In this document: positions 45,295 through 57,574 of the stretch, one piece after another | How positions within the stretch are numbered: position 1 is the stretch's first letter | How the letters are laid out: each line of letters starts with the position of its first letter | Source: Catonia carolina | Taxonomy: Eukaryota; Arthropoda; Insecta; Hemiptera; Achilidae | Length of the DNA: 64,000 nucleotides | Reading direction: 5' to 3' | Assembly: GCA_035578175.1 (NCBI GenBank) | Contig: JAQMRL010000002.1 | Location: forward strand, 95,954,748 to 96,018,747 | Translations under genes and position numbers: made by a program | Notes under the pieces: model-generated | The model's input: the letters and a program-made list of their open reading frames with translations, nothing else | Databases searched by the model: none | What the model was told of the DNA's origin: nothing

Positions 45295-46450
45295 ATCCAG
45301 TCATCCAGTGTTGGATATAGGCCTTGGCTGTTTTCTTTCTTTAATTCCTTGTTCTGTACCTGTTAAATCCTGCCACCAGTTTCACGTCATCTCTTCACTG
45401 TGATTGTGGATGACTTCGATATTTCTTTTCCAGCCAGGGCCTCCATTTCTGAATCTCATTGTTCCATCTCTCTGCCTCATTACGTGTTCGGTCTTAGACG
45501 AAATCTTAGACGAAAGTGTTCAGTTTTTTTAATAAAATTATAAAACCCTAATTTCTGTTGTTCATTGATTGAGGAAAACAATCCGAGAACCGAATGAACG
45601 AAGACAGCTAACCTACATGAATCAAAAAGTTATAATACTGTTCAGTGAAACGTAGAGTAATACAAACTTTTAGGCTACTAGTAGGTTCTTTGCGAGCCTT
45701 AAAAAAATGAAAAAATATAAATAAATATACAGTTTTTCCACTATCAGGCTCATACTGAATTCAACACATTTAAAAAATGATTAGTTATACGAAAAATTCC
45801 ATTACCATTTCATTATTTTTAATGATTTTTCTTTATTATAAATCGTAAATAGTCTTTAAGAAAACTTAGATTCTTGCATTCGTGATTGTACCGAAAAACA
45901 CTAAAAAATCATCTTATTTCATTTTTTTGCAGGAGTCTTACAGATTTCTCCGTTTCCTGTGTACTACAGCCCGTCATCTTTTGTCTTCCCAATCACCTTC
46001 CCAGGGATTCTTCGCCTCCATAGCTTCTTAAAATCTTTGTATCTGTTTTGTGATGGTGACCTCGTTTCTTTTTATTTATTTTTTTTGGGTGGAGAAGGAA
46101 CACTCTTTTGGACCATCTGTTCTCTACCATTTTGGACATGCCTTTTTTAAACCAACTGTTTGGTCTCTATTTTGTCCGTTATGGTATCCTGAGAACCGGT
46201 CCGTTGCCTTATGTCTTTAATTCTCAGATTTTCCATGCTAGATACCCTGCATGACCTTCGCGACCAGTCCATTTCTGAGGCTTCCATTTGTTTTTTTTTT
46301 GAAGCCATTTCCAGCACCCAGCACCATATGAAGTTAATCCAATGCAGAAATATACACTTACTTCTTTGTTTTCATTTGTATTTTACCAGACCAGAGTATA
46401 GCATTCATTTTTTGAAGAGCTATACCCTAATTCTTGCGGTTACGTATTTT
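45295..46450 (-). mobile_element. Decayed RTE-like LINE 3' region
   Basis: Minus-strand pieces are MEASEMDWSRRSCRVSSMEN, RIKDIRQRTG, WFKKGMSKMVENRW and RVFLLHPKK (46,450-46,060). Nearer the 3' end come DDVKLVAGFNRYRTRN and KTAKAYIQHWMTG (45,440-45,295). These match in order the C-terminal region of RTE-like ORF2. A 0.45-kb AT-rich segment separates the pieces. Plus-strand ORFs at 45959 and 46211 are antisense shadows. Confidence 0.65.
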
Positions 46451-46814
46451 CAGACGAAAAATTTACCCAAAGTATTTGTACTAGTCACAATAACAGATCA
46501 GTCACCATTCTGTAGCAAGAGATTTTCAGAAACTCCCCTTACACTCAGATAATTTCTCTTTTATGTATAAAGTTCCCATTTCTTGTACTTATCTTTCATT
46601 TATGTCACATAAGCTTGAGGAGAGTTCTGGAGTGATGGGGGGGGGGGCAAAAATAAATGAAAACGTTAATTTTCACATTCATTGTAATTTCGTGGTTTTC
46701 CTCTTCTAAGGTTTCTTCTTTTTATATGTAGCTAGGTTATGAAGTCTTAAAATGGTTTCACGTAGAGTTTATCAAATTTTATTTTTCTGTATATTCAACA
46801 TGATTAAATCGCAG

Positions 46815-46970
46815 TGGATTTACGTCCAACTGCTAAGCACATTAAGACTAATGCAAACGGTGAAGGGTAGTGATTAAAGAAAATGAGTGATGAAAAAATG
46901 CCAGATCTGATCGAGACCCCGGCATAGAAGCCAGTGGCGCTGACCACTATACCAACGGATAGCCGTACAA
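46815..46970 (-). mobile_element. tRNA-derived SINE copy
   Basis: On the minus strand it has ttggtatagtggtcagcgcc (A box) and gccggggtctcgatcagatc (B box), then a tail containing ccttcaccgtttgcattagt. The tail is similar to the SINE at 11.4 kb, so the two are probably subfamilies. Confidence 0.7.
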
Positions 46971-47345
46971 AAAAAAATCAGGGTTTTTCTGAAAATTATG
47001 CGCTTACAAAAAAATTTAACGCCTAATAATAATTTAGATAAGAAAATTAAAGAGATTAAATAAACTTTTTGAATTAAATCGTTCAGCTAAAATCGTGCTC
47101 CCGCATAAATTATAAAGAAACATGTCTTAAACTCAAACTTCTATTCAAACTTCAATAGAATATTATTAACAAAATACGAATATATTTCGTTACGATACTT
47201 ACACCAATGCCTCATACAAATTTAGCAAGTATAAGTAGTTATACTTATTATGATAAATACAATTTTTATTTTCATGATATCTGGTATATATCAACACGAC
47301 AGAAAAAATATCTTTCAATAGTTTATTTTACAAATAAAAATTCTT

Positions 47346-47743
47346 TATATTAAATATTAAATTTTTCCCTTAACAGGTGATGAAGTGTTAAATTATTTGC
47401 ACTCGATCTGCTAGTTCTGTTTCATATCACATGGTCAGCCAATTATATGACTGAACTATTTAAGGACAGAAGAGGTAGAGGAGTAAAAGACAATAGTCAA
47501 ACTTTTCTCCTCTGAGAGTAATGAATTTCATTATACAGTCAAACCCTGTGGTGAATGAAGTGATATATTTTTAAAGTGAAAAGTAAATGCTTTTTGGAGG
47601 GTCTGGCATGCTGATAAGCATACTTTTCTACTCAGTGTAGCAGGCATGGTAAACCACCTCACTCTTCGTTTTACTTTGTAAAGCATCTAGAGGTTCAAAC
47701 CAGTTTTTCGGCTGTTGACCTAAACAACAACAATATATTAAAT
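47346..47743 (-). mobile_element. Dispersed repeat E, copy 7, probable TSD
   Basis: It is reversed: gttgttgtttaggtcaacag reads inward from about 47,733. The body contains ggctgaccatgtgatatgaa and other family blocks. The string tatattaaat occurs at 47346-47355 and 47734-47743. The TSD is AT-rich and so is less certain than that of copy 5. Confidence 0.8.
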
Positions 47744-47994
47744 TAAACAAAAAATTGTCCAATACTACAAGGCGGTCGCAAATTTTTCGGTGCATTTCAT
47801 AAGAGAATGAAGAAGCTACGTACGAAACTACCACGCTTATCTTTTTCAAACATAAGTTTAGGTACTATAGTGTCTGTGATGACCTTCAACAAACACGTTG
47901 AGGCTATTAGATCAATGGAAAGACAAATTAAAACACCATTAATGAAATAACTATCTCTCAGTAATTTAACTTACTTAGTTTTTCCCGTTCTGTT

Positions 47995-48170
47995 TTTTAG
48001 TTTATTTAAAGTTGCATCGACAATTTGGTCATTAGGAACTACTGTAGGTTTTGGTACTGTAACGGCGGGTTTTAACGTGCCAAAATTTCCAGACCCTACC
48101 CGACAATCGAACCCGGGACGTTTCGCTTTGTAGGCTAGCGCGATAGTCACTACGCCATGGAGGCGGTCTT
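47995..48170 (-). mobile_element. SINE family 1 copy
   Basis: On the minus strand: catggcgtagtgactatcgc (A-box region), gtcccgggttcgattgtcgg (B box), then gggtctggaaattttggcac and a tail with ctaatgaccaaattgtcgat. It is well preserved. Confidence 0.8.
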
Positions 48171-48515
48171 TTAATGTTCTTATTGTTGCCTTCTTCGAAG
48201 TTGGATTATTTAAATCTAATGTATGTCCTTACTGAAATTAGTATTTCAAAGGCTTCATGAAGTATATTTGAATATTTTATTTTATCTTGAACTAATTCAA
48301 ATACTTTTCTACGTTGACGTACATGATTTTCACCGTGAACTTGCAAAAATGTCTATTTCATAAATTTTGAGCATTTGAAAAATTCACTCAATGAAGCACA
48401 CAATCCATTTTTGAAAAAAATTCAGTCCAAGAACAAGACGTATTATCGGTACAATCTTTGATTAAATTGCTTACAACTTTTTGATTAAATTGCTACAACT
48501 CCCAAAGTAAAACAA

Positions 48516-48791
48516 TTGGTACTCTTCCGTTATGTGGACGCCTCTCCGAATTCCAATGATTTCTTTCACTATTACACTACGCAAACGAACGGGACGATTA
48601 CTAAACGAGTACCAAAAATTTATTTTTTTGATTATTTACGGTGTATTATTACGATAGAAGATGAAGAACGATTTTTCAAGTGTGCAGCCGCAGAAACTGT
48701 AACTGCGCGGAGACAAGCGCATCAGAACACTCTTCTACAAGTATTCTTTACCCCTTGGTTGCATTGCGAGCCGAAAGTAGTTCAAAATTAA
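48516..48791 (+). other. Unrecognised 91-codon ORF
   Basis: The frame has a more balanced base composition than its surroundings and ends FFTPWLHCEPKVVQN. I recognise no domain, signal peptide or membrane segment. No splice sites or promoter were evident. It may be part of an old transposon or chance. It is listed only because its composition differs from the flanks. Confidence 0.15.
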
Positions 48792-49027
48792 TATGTTAAA
48801 ATATAAAACGCTATTTATTAATCCATCACGCGTTTTAAAATTGCAAAGTTAAAGGGAGATTCTATCATCAAAATTTGTTATACATTTTTAAATAAAAGAA
48901 ATACAAAATTGTTAGAAGCATGCCGTAACTACATATTTAAGAAAAGAATCAAAGTTCATTTTATTTTTTTAGATATTTTGTCTCCAAAAAAATAGGTAAT
49001 CAAAATCTTTTTTATATTAAATGTATC

Positions 49028-49090
49028 ATTAAAGGATACATTAAAGGATTAAAGGATAAAGGATTAAAGGATAAAGGATTAAAGGATTTA
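49028..49090. repeat. Short tandem repeat, aaagga-based
   Basis: About five repeats of ggattaaa/ggataaa units (15-bp higher-order period) run from 49,028 to 49,090 in AT-rich DNA. Confidence 0.8.
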
Positions 49091-49189
49091 TTCATAGAAT
49101 AAAGTGTAATTTATTTCTATAATTCATTTGATTTGTAATTCATTTGTAAACTTGTTTTTATGTATTTTGTGTTTTTTTCATATATATAT

Positions 49190-49300
49190 ATAACCACCGT
49201 TTACTTGAGTTGGTGGTTATTTATTCCTAGTAGATAAGATATAATTTTGTATTTGTATAAAGTGGAATAAATAAATATTATTATTATTATTATTATTATA
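49190..49300 (+). mobile_element. Possible LINE 3' UTR with (ATT)n tail
   Basis: The stretch gttggtggttatttattcct, then ggaataaataaat, leads into (ATT)n at about 49,276-49,299. Such microsatellite tails end several LINE clades. No coding part is attached. Confidence 0.3.
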
Positions 49301-49309
49301 ATACGGCTA

Positions 49310-49585
49310 CGGGCTTCAGAGTCTGAGCACGCGACGTAGAGTGATGGAAGTACTTTACATTTACAACATTCTGCACTCAAGAGTTGAAGTTCCGGATATC
49401 TGGAAGATTTTTCTAAGAGTACCTGGCACAGCTTTAAGAAGTTTTAGGTTGTTTGCTGGAGCTACAAAAAGTAAAATAGCTCCAATCAATAGATGTATAG
49501 CTACAGCCAATGAAATAAATGGAGAGGTAGATCTATTTCACAGAGATAGCAAAATTAAAGAAAAACTGTACAGGATACTGTGAAG
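49310..49585 (+). mobile_element. LINE ORF C-terminal fragment
   Basis: An 80-codon frame reads YIYNILHSRVEVPDIWKIFL, TALRSFRLFAGATKSKIAP and INRCIATANEINGEVDLFHR. The order (short-loop Y.I....E.P.., then R..RLF...KS...PI.R....N) resembles the C-termini of CR1/Jockey-like LINE proteins. It is 5'-truncated and no TSD was seen. Confidence 0.5.
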
Positions 49586-50080
49586 GAAGGCTGTAAATAC
49601 TGCGTGATCTTTATGTTATTTTATGTATTTTTATGTGTTATTTGTGTCTATGTGGTGTATGTTAAGCTCAGCGGCTGACTGTTTTTTAAAAAAGAAAGAA
49701 TGACTACGTTAAGTTGTAATGGTGCGGTATACTAAGGCGAAATTATCTTGCTGTTCTACTGTACCACCTCGCATCCTTGCGACCAGCCATAGTAGTGGGT
49801 GGAGACGGCGGGGTGTAGGGGAGTTTGGGAGCCCCCCCCCAAAAAAAAAAAAAAATAAATAATTTTATTACTTTGTGATGTAGAGTACAATAATTTTACT
49901 CTCAGTAATAAAATCTATACATAAAACTCGAAAAGCAAAGTGATGTTAGTTCAACAGTAATTTTATGATTTAAGAGCAAAATAATGAATGATATAAATAA
50001 TTAAACAAATTTTGTTACTGAATCAGTTATCAAAAGCTCGTGGTAGGCAATGTCATAAACAATTTATCAGGTAACACATT

Positions 50081-50470
50081 TTGCATATTAACTTTAGGCT
50101 GGATTGGATGCTTAATGGAAAATCCAAATTATCGGTACAAAACAAATTGTTAATTTATAAAACTGTACTTAAACCTGTGTGGACATATGGGATACAACTT
50201 TGGGGCACAGCAAGTCACAGTAACATTGAAATAATTCAACGGTTTCAGTCAAAAATACTTCGAAACATCATGGACTCACCTTGGTACATATCCAACACTA
50301 TATTGCACAGAGACACGAACACTCCCACGGTACACGAAGCTATACAGAAATTTTGTACCAGTTACCAAACAAGACTTGAAAATCATCAGAATTCAGAAGC
50401 CATCAATCTCCTAGACAACAGTGGAACACACAGAAGACTATGCAGACTACACCCTACAGATTTATTTTAA
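50081..50470 (+). CDS. Jockey-type LINE ORF2, last ~125 residues
   Basis: This is the C-terminus after the RT domain, with the conserved PVWTYGIQLWG and IQRFQSKILR blocks and a final RLCRLHPTDLF. The first few codons of the open frame belong to flanking DNA, since the LINE starts at 50101. No catalytic residue is included, so it has no activity alone. Confidence 0.8.
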   Translation: MHINFRLDWMLNGKSKLSVQNKLLIYKTVLKPVWTYGIQLWGTASHSNIEIIQRFQSKILRNIMDSPWYISNTILHRDTNTPTVHEAIQKFCTSYQTRLENHQNSEAINLLDNSGTHRRLCRLHPTDLF

Positions 50471-50651
50471 TATGTGATTGTGTAATTTATTTTACATTCC
50501 TGGCAAGATCACTTCAACAAAATGGGAAATTTTATAGAGTAATACCAAGGGGTATTACTTACTCAAGATTTATACTTACAACACATCTACTCATTGTTCT
50601 ATGAGAGCAGATCGTAGATTTACAGTTATTCAAAAAAAAAAACTTTAGGCT
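50091..50651 (+). mobile_element. 5'-truncated Jockey-type LINE with TSD
   Basis: The body 50101-50641 lies between actttaggct at 50091-50100 and 50642-50651. It encodes LDWMLNGKSKLSVQNKLLIY, VWTYGIQLWGTASHSNIEI and QRFQSKILRNIMDSPWYIS and ends at a stop near 50,470. A 170-bp 3' UTR and a short A run follow. The frame is open throughout, so the insertion is fairly young. Confidence 0.88.
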
Positions 50652-50920
50652 ACATTTGAATAAATATTTTTCTTGATATCATATTTGGTTTCTGTCTCTT
50701 TTAAATGTGTGCCTTTTCAAGGCTCAGAATTTCTGCTGTAAAGTTTAATTAGTTCTCTTTTCCTCCATCGTATTTTTGAGATATCTACAAAATAATTCTC
50801 CGGAATCTTTATGAAGTATTTTTTCGCTGGATTTGGAAAAAAATATTAATTAGTTATATTATTTTTATTTGTTTACCAGAAATCCTATGTAGGATTATCA
50901 ACAGCCGTATTATTTAAAAT

Positions 50921-51632
50921 TGAAATATATATTTATAACTACCAGAATATGGTATAAATGTTTAACAGAAACACTTACCAATGTTTATAACGCTTTCGTG
51001 TATCTTGTACACATCTTCAGTAAATTAAAATTTTTAAAAATATTTTTCACATCAAAATTTAAAACTTCCAACTTTTTTTAGTTTTAAATTTTGATGTGTA
51101 AAATATTAATTTTTATTTATTTAACGTCGCATCAACTGCAACGGTCATTAGCGACGACCGTTTGCTGGCCGTTTGAATGGGGTGTAACTGTAGGATGATG
51201 AAATGATTTTTTGTTACGTATGAGGATACTGAAAGTTTAACATTTACTGAGTTTTTTTATTTATTTAACGTCGCACCAACTGCAACGGTCATTAGCGACG
51301 ACGTTGGGGGTGTAACTGGAGGATGAAATGATTTTTTGTAACGTATGAAAATATGCAGTGCCTTAATGGGACTGAAATTTTTTGTTAAACTGTTTGTAAA
51401 TAATTCTAAACTTTAAAAAAAAGAAAATACGCCGTGCCTGAGTGGGATTCAAACCCATGACCACATGATGAGAGACGAGCGCATTACCAACTACGCCAAT
51501 TCAGTCGGGTTAAACAAATTTTAATTTACTGAAGATGTGTACAAGATACACGAAAGCGCTATAAACATTGGTAAGTGTTTTCTGTTACCGTATTCTGGCA
51601 GTTAGAAATATATACTGTATTTCAATTTTAAT
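50921..51632. mobile_element. Inverted repeat pair, Penelope-terminal-like, enclosing SINE pieces
   Basis: The left arm 50,921-51,036 is matched in reverse by about 51,508-51,632 (cagaaacacttaccaatg, cgctttcgtgtatcttgtac, acatcttcagtaaattaa). Each arm holds the block ctgaagatgtgtacaagata then cacgaaagcgct, a stem followed by GAAA. Between the arms are minus-strand SINE tails and heads. The arms could be Penelope-type terminal repeats in inverted order. No RT frame is left. Confidence 0.5.
51107..51515 (-). mobile_element. SINE family A pieces (two or three copies)
   Basis: Tails with acgtcgcatcaactgcaacg (51,118) and acgtcgcaccaactgcaacg (51,266) are separate. A head at 51,425-51,510 has, on the minus strand, ttggcgtagttggtaatgcg (A box) and catgggtttgaatcccactc (B box). 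The tail cattagcgac is shared with family 1, which suggests a common LINE partner. Confidence 0.7.
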
Positions 51633-53059
51633 TAGTTATAATATGTTTCTTAAATTGAAATTTTTACTTCTTTCAGAAATAAAATAAATGAGAAATAGGG
51701 GGTTGGTTATATCCATAGCTTCCCCCACCTCTCCAACATATTTTCAAGAAATTAAAAGGTTTAACTAAATCTCAGGCAGCGGAAATATCGTAATTGGCAT
51801 CCACAACTGTGTAATCCTTCCAAAAGTTACTGAGCTCGTAACCCTGTTCAATTTTTCTTTTTAAGAGTTTACTTCTATCTATACTTTACTTTATGGCTGC
51901 TAAAACTCCTTGGTCCTTGGGCTGTATAAGAGCGGTAAAGTTTTATCACTGTTTTACATATTACCATACATACGTAAATTTTCAATTTTTGAAGCCTGTC
52001 GGAGATGATAATCATACTGGGTAATCCGCTGGTGGATAAACGAGCGTTTAGGCCTACTGTAATTAATCACTGTTATTTTACCTCGCAGATAATTCAATAT
52101 AATTGATAAATTACTTGGGTTCTCCCTCAGTATTCAACTGGAAAATCAATTTGAAGAACTGTAGTGATAAAATTTCAATTGAAAAAAATGTATCAAAAGT
52201 CCTTTAAAATAGAAATGATTTTTTTTCTTTAATATTAATGTGGTCTCTATTGTATAGAAAACGAATAATAATTTTTGACCTGTATGCCAATTTCAAACAT
52301 TATTAATTATCACATAAGTACAGCCATTCAACGCATTATCAGACCATATTACTACACAGGTGATATGACTAACTGAACTAGATTTTGCTTTTTAATAACC
52401 AGTTTTTATGAAGAATCATAAATACCAGTACCTAATTAAAAGCCTATGTACTAATAACAAAATATTGATATTCAGTATTACTCTAGAAAGAATAAGAATA
52501 AAAAAAACCTGATTTATAATTCCAACGGTATTACTAATACTGTAGTAATTTTACAATTAATACCATTAGTTAATACTATTAATTAATAATATTATCAATT
52601 ATTAATTATTATACTAATTAGTAATATACAACAGCCCTGCTAGTCCGAAATTTTAGATAATAGGAACTGATTTTTGATTCTTTAATACCGGTTTTACGTA
52701 CGAAACGTGATTGAAAATAAAATGTATGTAATTTTATAATGAAAAAATATTTCAATAGGTTTCTAAATGTAAAAATTTAATTAAATTAAATTTGGTGTGA
52801 AAAATTCACACGATTTTCTCTTGCAAACGCAAACTATAAAATAAACTACTTTGTTGGTAGATAAACTATTATAATAACTGTAAGTAACTATTGGTAGCTG
52901 TTAGTTACTATTAGTTATTAACAAATATTTAATAACAATTGATAATACAAGAAAAAGTAAAATAATAAATTTTTATTGGTGCTGGAAGCAGAATAATTAA
53001 AAAAAAACTTGAGCGCCTATAGCGAGTCTGCACAAAATTAAATTAAATCTGGTGTGAAA
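51633..53059. other. AT-rich, nothing recognised
   Basis: No gene or element boundary was recognised. Short AT palindromes are frequent near 52,560-52,620. Confidence 0.35.
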
Positions 53060-53500
53060 ACTAATATGACTTTCTCTTGACAATGGGAATAAAGAAATAC
53101 ATAACCTACGTTTAATCATGAGAAAACAATGTTTTAAATGAAAAACATTACCTAATTTTAATCACAAGTTAATGAAGCAAACTAAACTGAGATATAAAAA
53201 AACATTCTTAAAATAAAAGTTGTAGGTTTTTAATTTTCTAATTTTCACCGTGTGCACGTTTGTCGTAAAATGCATACTTAGGTGGCAATCCTAAAACAAA
53301 ATCCCGATCTTACCGATTTTGATGAGAAAAATACAAAAAATCGCTAATTGCCGCTAATCTTAGCGTTATAGAAAAAAATGTTCGAAATAAAAGTTGTAGG
53401 TTTTTTATATTTTGTAGGCCTACAACGTTAATTATATAGGCTACACGTTGGCGCTAAAAAACATATTAAGGCCGCAATATTACAAAAAATAATTTTTAGT
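53060..53500 (+). repeat. Dispersed repeat F, copy 2
   Basis: The landmarks cataacctacgtttaatcat, aaataaaagttgtaggtttt (twice) and taccgattttgatgag follow the same order as at 36.16-36.69 kb. Confidence 0.65.
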
Positions 53501-54800
53501 CAGTAAAAGATTACACTGTTTACATATTTTTTAAAAACTACTGTATTTACAAAATCAAGTGTCCAAATATATTAACGATTTTATCAATATTTGTAAAATA
53601 AATAAATATATACAGTAAATTGCATGTTCGAACCATACGACTTATACAAATCGCTTAGAAAATCCTATATAAACCTGATATTCTTTTCTGCATTTTATTA
53701 GTGATTTAAGAAAGATTATTTTTTATTTATCACAAAGTATGTGACAAATAAATCTGATAATGATGAGTTGATGAGTATAAAGTATAATATTGTGTAAAAA
53801 TAACAGAAACATAATACGCTAAATGTTGTATAAATATTGTTTACATCCTTATTTATATAAGATTTTTATTTTAGACATTTTTATTTTATAGGACAGGTCA
53901 AGATAAAACCTGACAGTAAGTCTAAATATTAACATTTTGTTAAATTCATTACTTTCATTCATCACATTTTTATTACTTCTACTTAATATATACTTGAATA
54001 CTTCAATAAGCGTGTAATCTGATAATTTTTTCTAATAATACACAATTTATCTCAGCTTTTACTTAGAAATATATGAAAAATAAAATAAAAAGGAACTTTT
54101 GTGCACCGTAAAATGTGTTACAGATCATGTACGTTTTTAGCTTCTTTTTAAACAAAAGATTAAAATAACATTTAAAGCTTGTGGTAATTTATTGACGTAT
54201 TTTCTTCCTGCATAAGTCAATTTTTGTTTAAACAATTTAGTGACAGTAATAAAATTAATTCTGATTCTGTGTTGTGATTGTGGATATTAAAATTTTTAAC
54301 AGCTATTTTAATTCTCTCATCCCTCAAAAAAGAAGAAAATAATCTTATCAAAATACATTAAATGTAAATAATTAAAGGAGATTGCATAAACACATTTTAA
54401 CGTTTACAAAAGCTACGGCACTTTCGTCTACATTAATAACTAATATGTTTATTAGTAATAGTTTCAAAATTAAGTAAACGTTCTAACTAATAATTGCGAA
54501 TTGCGAACAAATAAAAACATTATTTAATAAATTAAATTAGTGTGATATAAATTTTAAGCCAAATATCAGCTTCAGAGTAAAGCGGTGTAGTGTAACTTAC
54601 AAATAATTATACAAGTATTGCAACCGATTGTACTGTTTACTCCGAATGAAAAAACAAGTAATAACCTATCTCATTTTAACCTTTACGGACTTAAATAACC
54701 CATCAGATTGTCGATCAAAACAGAACATATTTATAAAAACGGAAATTTTTTATTTAGAATGAATAACCAATCTAGACCAATTTAATAAAGTATGGCCGAG
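53501..54800. other. AT-rich, nothing recognised
   Basis: No gene, RNA or repeat boundary was recognised. Confidence 0.35.
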
Positions 54801-54820
54801 CAAATTACAAAAAAAAGAAA

Positions 54821-54844
54821 CACACACACACACACACACACACA

Positions 54845-54888
<44 letters not shown>
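54821..54888. repeat. (CA)n microsatellite
   Basis: About 34 units with a CGCG interruption near 54,845. The 75-codon ORF across it (His-Thr repeats) is an artefact of the repeat. Confidence 0.95.
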
Positions 54889-54889
<1 letters not shown>

Positions 54890-55257
54890 TAATCACACTG
54901 TTTCTACTTCACAGTTAAATTCACACAGCAAAATTCTGCTAAAACTAGGTATAGACTATATTATTATGTTATTGAAATGTAATCACATCTCCCAGAGCAG
55001 CGAGAAAGTACAGAATTAAAAAAAGTAGGTTAAATTTTATTCCTGTTTTTGTAAACAAAGTGACAACTAATCCAATATATTATTCCTCGTTCTAAAATAA
55101 TTTGCTGCAGACTCTCAATTACATGCAGTTTGAAAAGAAGTTAATTCAGATGGTATTCAGATAGAGTAAGCCTAATACAAATAATGTAAAAATTCTAGAA
55201 GTAATTTGCACAAAAAAATTATTGACATCATAATTAATTTTAGAACATTATTATAAT

Positions 55258-55984
55258 CTGCAACCGAGCTTCGCTCGGTTACTAATATTATAAAGACAAA
55301 GCGTATTTAATGTGTAGGCTAATTTTCAAAACTACTGAACGGAATTTCATGAAATTTTGACAGCATATTCGTATTTATATTCACAGCAACAATTTATTTT
55401 TAAATTTTCAAAAATGATAACCCTAAGAGCCCTAATAAAAATTTTCATAAATATGTAGGCCTATGAGTGTGTGTACATGCGAGTAGGTATTGTTGTTGAA
55501 GTAGATGAAGGGGTTTGATGATGACGGGAGACGTACGCAGGGGAAATTATCAAAACGTTATATGTGTGTGTGCGTGTGTGTGTACGTTGGTGTATACCGT
55601 TGATCTAGTTGCTACACAATTTCTTTTACATACATTTAAAAAAAATTGATTTCACCTTATTTCATGTGCGAAGCCGCAACGGGGCATGCTTGTAATAGAT
55701 AAGCAATGGAAGAAGCTCTGACGTAGTTTTACATTTAAAATACCGTGAATTAGTATACTATATCATCTGTTATTTTGCATTATATCTGTAGCCAGTCTAT
55801 TGTTTTAATTACATTTCTTAAATTAGCGAGTTAACAATTTTTTCGCAAATATGAGACCTAGCACAATCGATTTGTAGACCCTGAAACCCCTAATACACGA
55901 ATTTTCAGGAAAATCATTAGAACCGTTTTTGAGAACAGTTGGACATACTAACATACATACGTCAAGTTGTATAATATTATAAGA
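55258..55984 (-). mobile_element. Non-autonomous Helitron-like element
   Basis: On the minus strand it starts TCTTATAATATTATACAACT after an A. It ends with a perfect hairpin (ACCGAGC GAA GCTCGGT) then TGCAG, one base short of the TGCTAG end of the Helitron at 20.3 kb. There is no coding sequence. A (TG)n tract lies at about 55,562-55,583. Confidence 0.6.
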
Positions 55985-56755
55985 TAAATATGGTAAATAA
56001 TTGTAACAACAGGTGGTCGTGTAAGTAAAATTAATTAAGTATTTTAATTGTAAATTACAATCTTTCTGTTTAGTTAAATTTAGTTAAATTCATAAGTTTT
56101 TAATAAAGTTAGCAATAAATTTAGTTTAATATTAAATTAAGTACCTAACTAAAATTTACTAGTAGTTTAAAAGTAACTATTTGTTGTAATTAATGAGTCT
56201 GTTAATAAATACTTGTTTTTAAGTTAAAAAGGAAGTTTTATCATTTATTAATAATCATATAGCGAGAGAACCTGAAGTAGTAGTAACAGAATTATAAAAT
56301 ATAATAAAACTAGTATGGCCTCCTGTAGAAAAGTAACGAAAATTATTAAATATTATATAATTTGTAATATACAACCCAATACAGGATATTTATGGAGGTA
56401 GACAAATTGTAACAAAGTAAAATGTATTGTAACAACCATTTACAAACTAGATGAAATTACTAAAAATTGTATTGAATAAAACGTACTGCCGTACCGCGTG
56501 TGCATTTGTGAACAGGACAAGAGGGGATATGATGCATTTGCTTTAGTACCCAATTAAAAATACATAATATTGTACTATACCATTCAAATAGCAATAATGT
56601 ATTGGTAGACATAACTGTTTGACATCAGCTATTACTTTACAGCAATATTCATTGTATTGTACTCAAATTACTTTCATATGAATAATATACGAACGCGCTG
56701 TAATACAAATAATTATATTGTGATATAAATCAATACCGGTTTAGTCTACTAGAAA
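55985..56755. other. AT-rich, nothing recognised
   Basis: No gene, RNA or repeat boundary was recognised. Confidence 0.35.
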
Positions 56756-56995
56756 AGTCGTCACTGTGAGTTATCTATTTATAAGCTGATTTTCGGAGAC
56801 GAAGGTTCCTTGGTTCGAAATCTGGTACATGTAGTTACTCATACTACACGGATTTGAATACTAGACAGTGGTTACCGGTGAACTTTGATGGTTGATGTTC
56901 AATTAACTATACTCTCTTAGGAATGGTCGGGCTGAGTCTGTACAAGACTATAATTCATTTACACGTTATATATAAATCATTCTCATCTCATTGGG
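56756..56995 (+). mobile_element. tRNA-derived SINE, family D, copy 2
   Basis: It shares with 5.66-5.93 kb (reversed) the blocks gagacgaaggttccttggtt, gacagtggttacc, tcaattaactatactctctt and ctgagtctgtacaa. The A box is eroded. Confidence 0.7.
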
Positions 56996-57183
56996 CTATG
57001 GGGTTGCTAATTGTTATAAACTGAACAGATCGCAACGTCCACAGATTAGGGATTCAAAAATGTTATATCAGTATAATAATATACGAGTCATAATTTATTG
57101 GTTCTTTATCAAGGATCAAGACACTTTGAGACTGATAAAAGTTTTCAGCCAGATCGAAAAGTTTTATTTTAAAAGATTCCTAT

Positions 57184-57568
57184 AAGAGAGAGACAGGCGG
57201 CTTCTAGCCGATCGAGACTGAGCAATAACAGGTCTGTAATGCTCTAGATGCCCTGGGCCGCGCGCGCGCTGCACTGAAGAAATCACCGTGTCCTCCCTGT
57301 TCGAAAGGACCGGATAACCCGCTGAACCTCCTTTGTGCAAGGGATTGGGGCTTGCAATTGCTCCCCATGAACGAGGAATTCCCGCGAGCCATAATCTCGC
57401 GTTGATTACGTACCTGCCCTTTGCACACACCACCCGTCGCTACTACCAATGGAATGATTTAGTGAGGTCTTTGGACTGGTGCTCTGAGGCCGCTCACCCG
57501 GTCTCCGATGTTGCTGGGAAGATGAACAAACTTGATCATTTAGAGGAAGTGAAAGTCGTAACAAGGTT
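57184..57568 (+). pseudogene. 18S rRNA pseudogene, 3' fragment
   Basis: A GC-rich 385-bp block reads agagagacaggcggcttcta, gagcaataacaggtctgtaa, aacccgctgaacctcctt, ggggcttgcaattg, tagaggaagtgaaagtcgta and acaaggtt. This is the last fifth of 18S rRNA, and it stops before the true 3' end. Highly conserved positions are altered: gcacacaccacccgtc stands where nearly all eukaryotes have gtacacaccgcccgtc. A few bases are lost after gaattccc. No ITS, 5.8S or upstream 18S follows. The ORFs over it on both strands are spurious. It is a dispersed rDNA fragment, not part of an rDNA array. Confidence 0.92.
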
Positions 57569-57574
57569 GTAAGA

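Noticed and set aside
46211..46552. 113-codon plus-strand ORF
   Set aside because: It is antisense to decayed RTE-like LINE coding sequence on the minus strand.
54792..55019. ORF encoding His-Thr repeats
   Set aside because: It is produced by the (CA)n microsatellite.
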